Under the pieces are notes generated by a model that saw only the letters and a list, made by a program, of their open reading frames with translations, was not told the DNA's origin and made no database searches. DNA of 53,124 nt from Candidatus Zixiibacteriota bacterium (lineage in GTDB: Bacteria > Zixibacteria > MSB-5A5 > GN15 > JACZUZ01), in the NCBI GenBank assembly GCA_024280775.1, contig JAJRPM010000014.1:142477-195600 (forward strand). Reading direction: 5' to 3'. This document shows, one piece after another, positions 20,701 through 27,378 of the stretch. The translations under genes and the position numbers were made by a program. The stretch's first letter is position 1. Each line of letters opens with the position of its first letter.

Positions 20701-22265
20701 GACAGATCACAAACGAACATCGCAGAGTTCGCGGGACTAGTAGCCAGCGGGGCATTGTTTAGAGTTACAGTGACAGCTGTGACACTAGTGTCGGCAAGTC
20801 CGCAAGAGTCTGTTCCGATAATGGTTAACACATTGGCGCCAACTACAGGAGTAAAACAAAGCGTATTGCCAGATAGTGTGCCATTCGAAACGGTGGTTGA
20901 AAGCAAGTTGCCATCAGAATCAACAGCGGAGAAGCCAGGCAAACAAATCTGACTGAGGTCACATACAAAGAGTGACGAATTAGCGGGACTAGAGGCCACC
21001 GGAGCGGTATTGAGAGTAACAGTCACGGTTGTGACACTCGTATCAGCGACTCCACAGGAATCAACTCCGATGATTGTCAGGACGTTGGGGCCAACAACCG
21101 GAGTAAAGCAAACTGTGTCGCCGGAGAGAGAGCCACCGGTGACAGTTACCGAAGATAGATTGCTGTCACCATCGGCGACTGAAAAACCAGGTAGGCAAAT
21201 ATCACTGAGGTCGCATACAAAGAGCGCTGAATTTGCCGGACTGGCGGCTACTGGCGCGCTGTTTACTGACACTGTTACAGTGGTCACACAGGTATCGGCT
21301 ATACCACATGAATCAGTGGCGATTAGAGTCAGGACATTTGCGCCGGCAACTGGAGTAAAGCAAACTGTATCACCGGAGAGAGTCCCTCCACTAACTGTTA
21401 AGCTCACGAGATTCCCATCAGAATCAGTCGCCGAGAACCCTGGCAAACAGATGGCGCTAAGGTCACATACTTCCAGTGCAACATCGCCAGGGCAGACAGC
21501 AACGGGAGGCGAATTGATGACGATAGTAATGCAAACCGAGTCTATGTCATCGTCATCCTCAGCTACACCGCGAAGATTGTCATCATCATCCAATTCGAAT
21601 TCAAAGCAATAGACACCGGAAGTATCCGCAGTGAAGCAAAATGTGGTGTCAAATGCGCTGTCATCTTCCGATTGCAGAGAAAAAGTAGAACCGGTAATAT
21701 CAGAGAATGATATCCTGTCGCCATCATCATCTTCACCATGCACATCAAAGCAAACTTCTCCCGGGGCGCAGAGGAATATTGTAGTGTCAAAACTGGCCGT
21801 ATCATCGTCATCGCTTTTAGAGAAAAACGACAGTAATGGCGTAGCGTTCGGAACAAGTGTGAATGTCGTTGTCGCTGAATTACCGGAGACCAACCCAACA
21901 GCGGTTAGCTTCAGTGTCTGTTGAGTGTTGACCATCGGAGCTGTCCAGGTGGAGAGGAACCCCCCCTGCGCCCCGGAAGAAACGACCCATGACTGGCCCG
22001 GAGCTCCACTTAACGGGGAGCCATCAAGGTTAGTAACCTGCAGGGTAACACTTTCTTGCAGTCCAAAGGTAGCGCCATCTATAGAGACCGCTAGATTTGC
22101 CGAATAGACCGGCGCGTCAGTAATGACAGCCGCGGCCTGAAGGCTGGAACCCAGTAGCAAAAAGACGCCGAAAACGGCGCAGGTGGTGTACAGGGACTTC
22201 TTGATATTACGCAAGACTACAGCGGGCGTAGCGCTACTTTTTAGTGAGCTATGGTGCGCGTTCAT
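14730..22265 (-). CDS. Giant secreted Ig-like repeat protein with dockerin-like and FlgD/T9SS-type C-terminus
   Basis: 2511 residues, probably a surface adhesin or stalk protein. A signal peptide (about residues 25-46) precedes a beta domain and an Asp-rich segment (SDDDD, GEDDDGD, ELDDDDN, about 148-250). From residue 251 to about 2025 there are some 21 Ig-like repeats of 82-89 residues. Repeats 1-11 are each exactly 84 residues and near identical, with FVCDLS, CLPGF, DTVCFTP and DSCG positions, giving four Cys per repeat (possible disulfides). After the array come a cohesin-like domain, a dockerin-like region (GDINLNGVDNEIADAV; EINGDGIPLTVADLVYLVR) and a FlgD-like/T9SS type A tail (YPNPFNPSTKIDFVLP to the end, residues about 2434-2511). 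Such tails direct secretion by the type IX system or a related route. It has its own terminator. Confidence 0.9.
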   Translation of the reverse strand: MNAHHSSLKSSATPAVVLRNIKKSLYTTCAVFGVFLLLGSSLQAAAVITDAPVYSANLAVSIDGATFGLQESVTLQVTNLDGSPLSGAPGQSWVVSSGAQGGFLSTWTAPMVNTQQTLKLTAVGLVSGNSATTTFTLVPNATPLLSFFSKSDDDDTASFDTTIFLCAPGEVCFDVHGEDDDGDRISFSDITGSTFSLQSEDDSAFDTTFCFTADTSGVYCFEFELDDDDNLRGVAEDDDDIDSVCITIVINSPPVAVCPGDVALEVCDLSAICLPGFSATDSDGNLVSLTVSGGTLSGDTVCFTPVAGANVLTLIATDSCGIADTCVTTVTVSVNSAPVAASPANSALFVCDLSDICLPGFSVADGDSNLSSVTVTGGSLSGDTVCFTPVVGPNVLTIIGVDSCGVADTSVTTVTVTLNTAPVASSPANSSLFVCDLSQICLPGFSAVDSDGNLLSTTVSNGTLSGNTLCFTPVVGANVLTIIGTDSCGLADTSVTAVTVTLNNAPLATSPANSAMFVCDLSQICLPGFSAVDGDGNLASVVLAGGTLSGDTVCFTPVAGANTLTIVATDSCGVADTNVTTVTVTLNSAPVAASPADDTLFVCDMSAICLSGFGATDLDGNLASLTATGGTLSGGTVCFTPVMGANVIMLIATDSCGVADTSTTTITVAFNNAPVATSPANLSLFVCDLSQICLPGFSVVDSDGNLFSTSVSSGTLSGDTVCFTPVVGANVLTIIGTDSCGAADTSVTTITISLNSAPTASSPANSSIFVCDLTPICLPGFSAADGDSNLASVVVTGGTLSGDTVCFTPVAGANTLTIIATDSCGVADTSVTTVTVTLNASPVASSPANSAMFVCDLAPICLPGFSATDGDSNLASVVITGGTLSGDTVCFAPVAGANVLTLIATDSCGVADTSVTTVTVTLNSAPVAASPADDTLFVCDMSAICLSGFGATDADGNLASLTATGGTLSGGTVCFTPVMGANVITLIVTDSCGVADTSTTTITVAFNNAPVATSPASSSLFVCDLSSVCLPGFAIADSDGNLSSVTVVGGTLSGDTVCFTPVVGANVLTIIGTDSCGAADTSVTTVTISLNSAPTASSPANSSIFVCDLTSICLPGFSATDGDSNLESLVVTGGTLSGDTVCFTPVAGTNTLTIIATDSCGAADTSVTTVTITVNGAPVASCPSDAAFTLCAPEQICIGPFTASDPDGNLMSSSYKNGVLVGSDVCFTPDTAGVYSIICTLTDSCGASVSCTTLVTVTFTAPPVIADQSFNVSLCDTATVCFALPTVTGGAGALSFTADGSPVTDSICVFLSTNSTITRQIIVTDSCGKADTSTLTINATVNSAPQITGVDTTPVFSCAAGDSVFVPFTVVDPGNGLSGVSSLGVVSLVDSTVRFVADTSGTYCDQLIISDSCGLPDTISYCIVVSINSAPTISCAPDQSFFLCASQEICVGPFASGDIDGNVASVSYNFGTSSGTDICFTPDTSGVYSLICTITDSCGASATCTTNVTVSLNTAPQVSCPGDTTVTLCAPEQICVGPFTASDIDANLMSSSSGFGTLTGSDICFTPDTAGVYTIIWTAIDSCNANTSCTTSVTVNMTPAPVIADQVFNVALCDTATLCFPLPTVTGGSAPFSYTADGSAVTDSVCVFLDMNSSVTRVIIVTDSCGNADTANLTINATVNTAPQVTIASNTLSRICGLGDTVCVKFSVIDPGNGLSGVSSLGWVNMSDSTVCFVVSDSAGVYCDQLTISDSCGLTDVVNYCVTVQVNAAPTASCPNDSGLIISTPQEICIGPFTTSDPNGNISSVTYGFGTVSGSDICFTPDTSGVYTLYSIVTDSCGLTDSCGTFVTVSIVPPPVFVNSGVITINSGFICAAGTVCLPLPTVTGGKAPLTFTVSGSATLNGDSLCFNTPVGSSNQTATVIVTDDFGRSDTAVVTHEVSANGAPSVTCPATFSVTVCDPASTICVPGFDITDPDGNMQNVTITGGTLSGSSVCFTPGATGTHTIVVSATDSCGAVTTCTTIVDVIAEDPLVCNGCPTLTLEKVHGVIQGERVCVSITAEGSVRPFGGYDLLVAYDNSALVALGANPGSFIEGCGWEYFTYRFGANGNCNGGCPSGLLRVVAIAEVNNGLNHPLCYGPGTTDPVELAEICFNVSNDRTLECQFAPVRFFWVDCGDNTLADQTGDTLFVSETVLDYANPTPINDGSAGFPTYLGTQPECLVGGGAGKPTPIACLTFQNGGVDIICADSIDARGDINLNGVDNEIADAVMLTEYFVSGLSAFAPHEDGSVAASEINGDGIPLTVADLVYLVRIIVGDALPLPKLSHDSKSIELSVTQGVVSSEIELGAALFVFEGYVDVTLLQAQMNLSVGQRDGNTYALVSPNLNSLSTSTERIQIGEIVTSDGELLRASASDVEGTVVDATTSATLPTSFTLKQNYPNPFNPSTKIDFVLPSRMSYNLTIYNVAGQKVKEFVGAAEGAVTITWEASDVGSGLYFYKLTAGANISTRKMVLLK
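16713..18743 (-). repeat. Second repeat block: a four-domain module duplicated once inside the giant gene
   Basis: Domains 12-15 (17730-18743) match domains 16-19 (16713-17729) one for one in order. The SCPxD...PEQIC type, the VIADQxFNVxLCDTATxCF type, the DPGNGLSGVSSLG type and the APTxSC type each recur four domains later. Unit length is 82-87 residues, and divergence is greater than in the first block. Confidence 0.8.
18744..21515 (-). repeat. Array of eleven 252-bp in-frame repeats inside the giant gene
   Basis: Eleven tandem copies of an 84-codon Ig-like unit with no length change (11 x 252 bases). A higher-order period of four units is visible: unit 5 matches 9, 6 matches 10 and 7 matches 11 almost residue for residue. 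For example, the stretch beginning CTGGAGGCTGTTGGCGCTGA at 18972 recurs at 19980, exactly 1008 bases on. Confidence 0.9.
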
Positions 22266-22838
22266 TTGAATTTCTGACTCCGTTGGTCCGTTCTGTAAAA
22301 GGAGATGACGGTTCTCCCGCGGTCAATTTATTATCACTGCCTTGCTAAATCTTTTTTTGGAGGATATAGCCATACCCCCTGCAACTACTTATTACTTACT
22401 TGCAACACCCAAAATTATGTACCAGTTACGCAACAATATATGATTCAAAAGGATAACGAGAATATCAGCCTTGATCGCTGTGTTTAGCTCAATGCGCTAG
22501 GCCCATGCGATCAGGTCGGCATATTTCTCAAGAACCAAAAAGTCCGTGAATCCGAAGTTCTCCGGTAACAAATATATTGGTAAGTATAACAGCTATAAAC
22601 CCCCCAGTGGAATTCTCAAAACCACTAGAAAACGGTTCTATCAAGTATGTAATGTTATCACGGTAGTCCAATTCCCATGATATGGTAGTAGCCGCAGGGA
22701 ATATAGAGGGCAGCCTGACTAATGTCAACAGATTTTCCGACCCTGTTGGTGGAAATCAACAATGAACATCGAAGTATACGAGCGAGTGTTTGCCGGATAA
22801 CTATCTAGCTGGCAGACGATTACAAGAACCAAACTGGA
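22266..22838. other. 573-bp intergenic region, probably with a decayed gene remnant
   Basis: The promoter of the giant gene must lie near its right-hand start (22266 onward). No Shine-Dalgarno sequence is obvious. On the minus strand a 66-codon frame (22528-22728) and, in another frame, a short tail reading PENFGFTDFLVLEKYADLIA, ending in TAG near 22498, look protein-like. The second is preceded by a stop a few codons before its readable part, so the pieces could be remnants of one dead gene. Evidence is weak and I do not annotate a gene. Confidence 0.35.
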
Positions 22839-24254
22839 CTAGAAGTTATATCCTAAGGAAGAGTTGAGTAGATAAAAGGTATTGTTATCGAATTGCTGGT
22901 CATGCCATTCCCATTCGATTGAACCTATTATATCGAATTTGACGTTTCCGGCAATCTTTACAGAGGAAAACACCGAGAGCCGATTGAAAGCATAGTCGGT
23001 TTGGAATGAGTTTTCGACATCATAGTCGCGTAATCCGAATTGGTTTTCCAAATTCAGCAATATCGAGCTTAGAGTGAAATACTCAAATGAGATCACAGTC
23101 GCGGTTTCGAAGTATTCCTCTGATAAGTCCTCAACACTGATTAGCAGGGCTGAGTCCAGAGCGTCGGTGGCATTAACGGCTGCCGTAGAGCTCGGCGCTT
23201 TGGCCTGAGTCAGGGCGGCGAAGCGGGGGCCTATGCCGATAGTGGCGGAGCCGGCGCGCACCAGGAACTTTGCCTGGGCTTCGGTTCGAGTTTGGTCCAG
23301 ATTGAAAGACGAAGTATCGAGCCGATAGTTGATCGCTTCGATAGAGAATCGCGGCTCAATAGCAAACTTGGAATTTAGGTCAAATTGCGCATTACCTCCG
23401 AGCCGCAACCAGGTTTGGTCATTGTCATTGCCCGCGGCATTGTAGTCTCGATTATCTAGCGATAGGTCTAACGAGTAGAATGACGAACTCAGGAATCCGG
23501 TGTATTCGATTTCGGCGCGACCTAATTGGTAGGCCAATGAAGTATCTGTCGAAACTACTCGGGACTCGAATGTGCTACTGAACGTCAACCTGTCGAGTTT
23601 TCCAATGTCGATTCCCAAGCCGCCTTGCGCGGCAATGCGTTGATAACCATTACCAAAGGCAATTACCCCACTATCGGCAAGATTCGTATTGCTGAGCGAA
23701 TTGAATTCACCCCTCAGCGAGACAAATGGCTGAACCCGCTTGCTGATTGAGTGGCTCCATTTGACTCTCGCTCTTCCCAGAAGATATTCGTCGCCGATTT
23801 CCACTTGCCCTTTGGTTCGACGGCGTAACTCCAATGACGATGAAAATGTTAGTCGATTGCTGGTTGAGCGCAGGGATACATCGGTATTGAATCGTCCGCG
23901 AAAGTATTCTGATGATTGTTCAACATAACTTTCGAGTTGTAGCCGTCTATCGCCAAAGGGATTTGCTATAATATTCAGAAAGGCGCCTGGTTGATTGAGA
24001 TATTCTTGATTGACCTGGGCGCCAAGATCCAGCGAAGTATCGGCTATGGTTTCGTAGAAGCTCTGAGAAATGTAGTTGTACGATGTTCCGGTCGAGACCC
24101 TTAGGGTCTTGTAGGTTCCGAAAGAGAAGGGGTTGCTTGTGGTTTGTGTCTCACCTGCCTGCGAGAGATCTGGCCCCGACACCAGCATACATGCCATTGT
24201 CAGGGCCAGAGCCGGGCGGAATTCGATTGCTAATCTCTTCATCGCGGCTTTCAT
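22839..24254 (-). CDS. Outer-membrane beta-barrel-like protein
   Basis: 471 residues with a signal peptide (PALALTMACMLVSGPDLSQAG). The mature chain is a long series of amphipathic beta strands with alternating aromatic and polar residues, for example RLQLESYVEQS, LTFSSSLELRRR, FVSLRGEF, SFYSLDLSLDNRDY, FAIEPRFSIEAINYRL. It ends in FYLLNSSLGYNF, the terminal Phe expected of BAM-inserted barrels. No characterised family is recognised; it could be a porin-like or surface-assembly protein. It lies 32 bases downstream of the periplasmic helical protein on the same strand, so the two probably share a transcript and an envelope role (inference). The function is unknown. Confidence 0.75.
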   Translation of the reverse strand: MKAAMKRLAIEFRPALALTMACMLVSGPDLSQAGETQTTSNPFSFGTYKTLRVSTGTSYNYISQSFYETIADTSLDLGAQVNQEYLNQPGAFLNIIANPFGDRRLQLESYVEQSSEYFRGRFNTDVSLRSTSNRLTFSSSLELRRRTKGQVEIGDEYLLGRARVKWSHSISKRVQPFVSLRGEFNSLSNTNLADSGVIAFGNGYQRIAAQGGLGIDIGKLDRLTFSSTFESRVVSTDTSLAYQLGRAEIEYTGFLSSSFYSLDLSLDNRDYNAAGNDNDQTWLRLGGNAQFDLNSKFAIEPRFSIEAINYRLDTSSFNLDQTRTEAQAKFLVRAGSATIGIGPRFAALTQAKAPSSTAAVNATDALDSALLISVEDLSEEYFETATVISFEYFTLSSILLNLENQFGLRDYDVENSFQTDYAFNRLSVFSSVKIAGNVKFDIIGSIEWEWHDQQFDNNTFYLLNSSLGYNF

Positions 24255-24286
24255 TTGCTTCTAGTTATTCCTGGCTATCCCTTACC

Positions 24287-25384
24287 TTACTTCCCCAGGG
24301 CGCGTTGGGCCTGCCTCAAGAGCATTTCAGCGGCTTTAATCTGACCTGTCGCGGCGCGCACTAACCCGTCAGCAATCAGACCTTCGGCATCAGATAGATT
24401 TGACTGTGCGGCATGAATCAGTTTCAGAGCCTGCTGATTATCAACTGCCTGCTCTTCCAATCTGGCGGCGCGACGAGTCAAAGTCTCAAGACGTCTGCCG
24501 GCGCGATCTTGAATTCCGCACAAAGCCTGCGCTTTGTGGCCGAGCTCACCGGCGAGACGCAAAGCAGTTTTGGCCTGCTGGAAATGCTCATTGGCATACA
24601 ACTCGCGAGCTTGCTTGAGCGCATCTTCGGCCTTTTTCAGCAACTCGGCAGACTGCGGATTGTCACAGTCGGCGATTTCGTCGCGCAGGTTCGCCAAGCG
24701 ATTGCTGATATTCTCGTATTGACGCTCAAGTGACTTTCCAAGACGCTCGTCCATTCTTGCATTTCTTACTAAGTCACGCACGGTGCGATCTACCTCACGT
24801 GTTAGCTTCAGTGCCATCAGAGGATTACCGGAGCGATACAATTCCCAGGCGCGACGTTGCATCTCAAGCGCGCGTTCGAAACGAGCTCGCACTTCCGGCG
24901 GCGGAGGGCCATCGGCATGCTCACGCACTCGCGCCAGCAATTCGTCGGTCTTCTCAAGATGACGCACCACTACCGATTCGTTCTCATCGCGAGTATTGAC
25001 AGCGCCGAGAGCGGCGTGAGCTTTGTCACGCGCCTCTTTGGTGAGACGCATCGCCAACAGCGGATGTCCGGCGCGGCAGTTCTTTATGGCTTCTTCCTGA
25101 ACGGTTGCGGCAATGGTCAATAGCGAACGTGCGCGGTCTAGTTGCGCCGGTGTTACAGTATTCGAGATTGAGACAATTTTGTCGCGCACATTTTCGAGTA
25201 TTTGAGTTGTACGCTCCAGTTCTGTTCGCACCCGGTCACCGCAACGTTGAGACTGAGCCTGAGCTGAATCAGCAGAGATCAGACTAAATGATGCGGAAAC
25301 CAGAATCGCTATCAGGACAGGCAAGAGCCCGCCAGTGCGCTTCTGAGTTAAGCCGCTTTTCGTGTTATCTTTCAGGGTCTTCAT
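24287..25384 (-). CDS. Periplasmic helical (coiled-coil) protein of unknown function
   Basis: I place the start at the ATG at 25384, which has GAGGAC just upstream and leads straight into a signal sequence (GLLPVLIAILVSASFSLISADSAQAQ). A longer frame extends another 31 codons upstream but lacks these features. The mature protein, about 320 residues, is almost entirely charged helix with repeated R..A..L and EA..N/AL patterns: LDRARSLLTIAATVQEEAI, ALEMQRRAWELYRSGNPLMA and LKKAEDALKQARELYANEHF. These resemble tandem helical hairpins that each end with NPLMALKLT-like segments. Two Cys pairs might form disulfides. It is followed closely by the barrel protein. Function unknown; a periplasmic scaffold is a guess. 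Confidence 0.75.
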   Translation of the reverse strand: MKTLKDNTKSGLTQKRTGGLLPVLIAILVSASFSLISADSAQAQSQRCGDRVRTELERTTQILENVRDKIVSISNTVTPAQLDRARSLLTIAATVQEEAIKNCRAGHPLLAMRLTKEARDKAHAALGAVNTRDENESVVVRHLEKTDELLARVREHADGPPPPEVRARFERALEMQRRAWELYRSGNPLMALKLTREVDRTVRDLVRNARMDERLGKSLERQYENISNRLANLRDEIADCDNPQSAELLKKAEDALKQARELYANEHFQQAKTALRLAGELGHKAQALCGIQDRAGRRLETLTRRAARLEEQAVDNQQALKLIHAAQSNLSDAEGLIADGLVRAATGQIKAAEMLLRQAQRALGK

Positions 25385-25602
25385 ATTGTCCTCACTTACT
25401 ATATTTATTTGTCGTCCAAAGCTACCTTTTCCTTCCAGTAAGGAGTAATACAAACCAGGCGCCAAAAGAGGGTTCAACGCTTAACACGTTACCATGCAAT
25501 GAGTTACACGTAGCCACCCTGGCCATGATATGAGGCTGTGTACCCGCCGGTACGGTCATTTCGACCCTATTGGGGCGTATGTGGACGACTTATCCCAGAA
25601 TA

Positions 25603-26961
25603 TCAGCCTTCAATATCGAGTATCTTCATACGTGAATATAGTTTCCGGCGGGTTATGCCTAGTTTTTGGGCGGCGGTGGTTTTGTTGCCATTGGAATCTT
25701 CGAGCGCGTTGATAATCATTTCGCGCTCGGCGGCGGCCAGACCGGCGCCGGAATTAGAGGAAGCGTCGCTTCCTGTTTGGCTGGCTGTTACGCTCAGATG
25801 TTCAGGGGTGATTTGCTCTCCTCCGGAAAGGATTACGGCGCGCTCAATGACATTTCGCAATTCGCGGATATTTCCCGGCCAGTGATACTCACATAAAGTA
25901 GCAAGAGCCTCCTCGCTTATCGCGCCCTCCTCACAGCCATTAGCTTGCAAAAAGGCATTAACAAATTCCGGTATATCAGCTTTGCGTTCGGCTAGCGACG
26001 GAATCGGAATCGGGAACACATTCAGCCGGAAAAACAAATCTTCGCGAAAAGTTCCTTTGCTGATTTCTTTTTGCAGATCACGATTGGTCGCAGTTATCAC
26101 ACGCACATTACAACTAATTTCCTCACCGGCGCCAACACGTGAGAATTTTCGCTCTTCGAGCACCCGTAGTAATTTCGTCTGCAAAGCGCCGGAGGTCTCG
26201 CCGATTTCATCGAGAAACAACGTGCCGCCATCGGCCAGTTCAAACCTTCCACGTTTGAGATCAGTTGCGCCGGTGAATGCGCCCTTGACATGTCCGAATA
26301 ATTCAGATTCTAACAAGCTCTCAGCAAGCGCGGCGCAATTGACTGCCACAAATGGTTTCTTGGCTCGCTTGGAGAGCGCGTGAATCATTTGTGCCGCTAC
26401 TTCTTTGCCGGAGCCCGAAGCGCCGGTCAGTAAAGCTGTGGCATCAGTTGGGGCTACTTTGCGGATTAAATCATTCATACGTTTAGCTGACGCCGCGGAA
26501 CCGAAGACAATATCATGCGCGAGAACCTGAAACTCCTCTTGAGCTTCTTCAGAAGATTCCTTTTTGGAGCGTGTCATGCGTGTGTATTCACAAACCTGTT
26601 GCGCCAACTCAACTAGCTCTGAGTTCTTGAATGGTTTCTCAAGATATTTTGCGACACCCATTTTCCCGGCTGTCACCGCCGAATCAATGCTGGCATGCGC
26701 GGTGATTACAATAGCTCCGATGTCACTGTTTAGCTCAGAGTCACGCGCGGCTTTCAGCACATCAAGCCCGCTTTTCTCCGGCATTGATAAGTCGGTGATA
26801 ACTACATCAAATTGCTTTTTCTGTAGCAATTCAATCGCCTCAACCGAGCTGTTGAGCGCAGTTACGTCGAAGCCGGCGTCACTAAGCTCTCCATCGAGAA
26901 TAATAGTGACACGCGGTTCATCATCAACCAGCAACGCTGTGGGTGTGTAATGGGGTTCCAT
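25603..26961 (-). CDS. NtrC-family sigma-54-dependent response regulator
   Basis: 452 residues in three domains. The receiver (8-120) has the acidic pair DD at 13-14, phospho-acceptor Asp57 in FDVVITDLSMPEKSG and Lys109. The AAA+ sigma-54-activating domain (about 150-385) has Walker A GASGSGKE (180-187), the sigma-54-contacting GAFTGA loop (227-232), Walker B GGTLFLDEIGE and the arginine-finger region FREDLFFRLNVFPI. A C-terminal Fis-type HTH (NALEDSNGNKTTAAQKLGITRRKLYSRM) follows. It drives transcription from -24/-12 promoters once phosphorylated. It begins three bases after the downstream half of the histidine kinase, its evident partner. The targets are unknown; the envelope genes downstream are plausible. 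Confidence 0.95.
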   Translation of the reverse strand: MEPHYTPTALLVDDEPRVTIILDGELSDAGFDVTALNSSVEAIELLQKKQFDVVITDLSMPEKSGLDVLKAARDSELNSDIGAIVITAHASIDSAVTAGKMGVAKYLEKPFKNSELVELAQQVCEYTRMTRSKKESSEEAQEEFQVLAHDIVFGSAASAKRMNDLIRKVAPTDATALLTGASGSGKEVAAQMIHALSKRAKKPFVAVNCAALAESLLESELFGHVKGAFTGATDLKRGRFELADGGTLFLDEIGETSGALQTKLLRVLEERKFSRVGAGEEISCNVRVITATNRDLQKEISKGTFREDLFFRLNVFPIPIPSLAERKADIPEFVNAFLQANGCEEGAISEEALATLCEYHWPGNIRELRNVIERAVILSGGEQITPEHLSVTASQTGSDASSNSGAGLAAAEREMIINALEDSNGNKTTAAQKLGITRRKLYSRMKILDIEG

Positions 26962-26964
26962 AGA

Positions 26965-27375
26965 TTAGTTATTCGCCCTCAGAGATTCTGATTGATGAGA
27001 TGCAGGTTCCGCTGATGGTTGATGTGACAGCGGTAATGTGACCGTAAAGCGGGTAGGTCCGCCATCTGATGAGACGACATAGATTGCGCCTTTCATTCGT
27101 TCCACCAATTGCTTACACAGATATAGCCCTAAGCCAGAGCCATGCTGTTTGGTAGTGTAAAACGGCTCAAAGAGGCGCCTCTTAAGTTTCTCTGATATTC
27201 CCATTCCGTTGTCTTGCACATGAATCGATAACTTGGTGTCACTAACCTCCACACTCAAGCGCAACTCGGCTTGCGCGCTGTCGGTTTTGTCCTGGGCCTG
27301 CGCCTGTTTGTCCGCATCGGCTCCATTGAGAATAAGATTCATAACAACCTGTCGCAAGGCGGCTCCGTCAATCAA
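26965..27375 (-). CDS. Histidine kinase, C-terminal ATPase half (separate frame piece after an in-frame stop)
   Basis: 136 residues if started at the TTG at 27375. It is a complete HATPase_c core: N box LRQVVMNLILNGADAD, G1 box DNGMGIS, F box RRLFEPFYTTK, G2 box GSGLGLYLCKQLVERMKG. It is in the same frame as the upstream HisKA half, separated only by the TAA at 27379-27381 and one codon. ALIDGAALRQ reads as the natural continuation of a kinase, so this is one ancestral gene. There is no clear ribosome-binding site in front of the TTG. It may be made by reinitiation or coupling as a second subunit, or the gene may be inactivated. The response regulator begins three bases after its stop. Confidence 0.85.
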   Translation of the reverse strand: MIDGAALRQVVMNLILNGADADKQAQAQDKTDSAQAELRLSVEVSDTKLSIHVQDNGMGISEKLKRRLFEPFYTTKQHGSGLGLYLCKQLVERMKGAIYVVSSDGGPTRFTVTLPLSHQPSAEPASHQSESLRANN

Positions 27376-27378
27376 GGC

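Noticed and set aside
14730-22265. CRISPR-like or transposon repeat in the giant gene
   Set aside because: The periodic unit is 252 bp, in frame, with no spacer structure; it is protein repeats.
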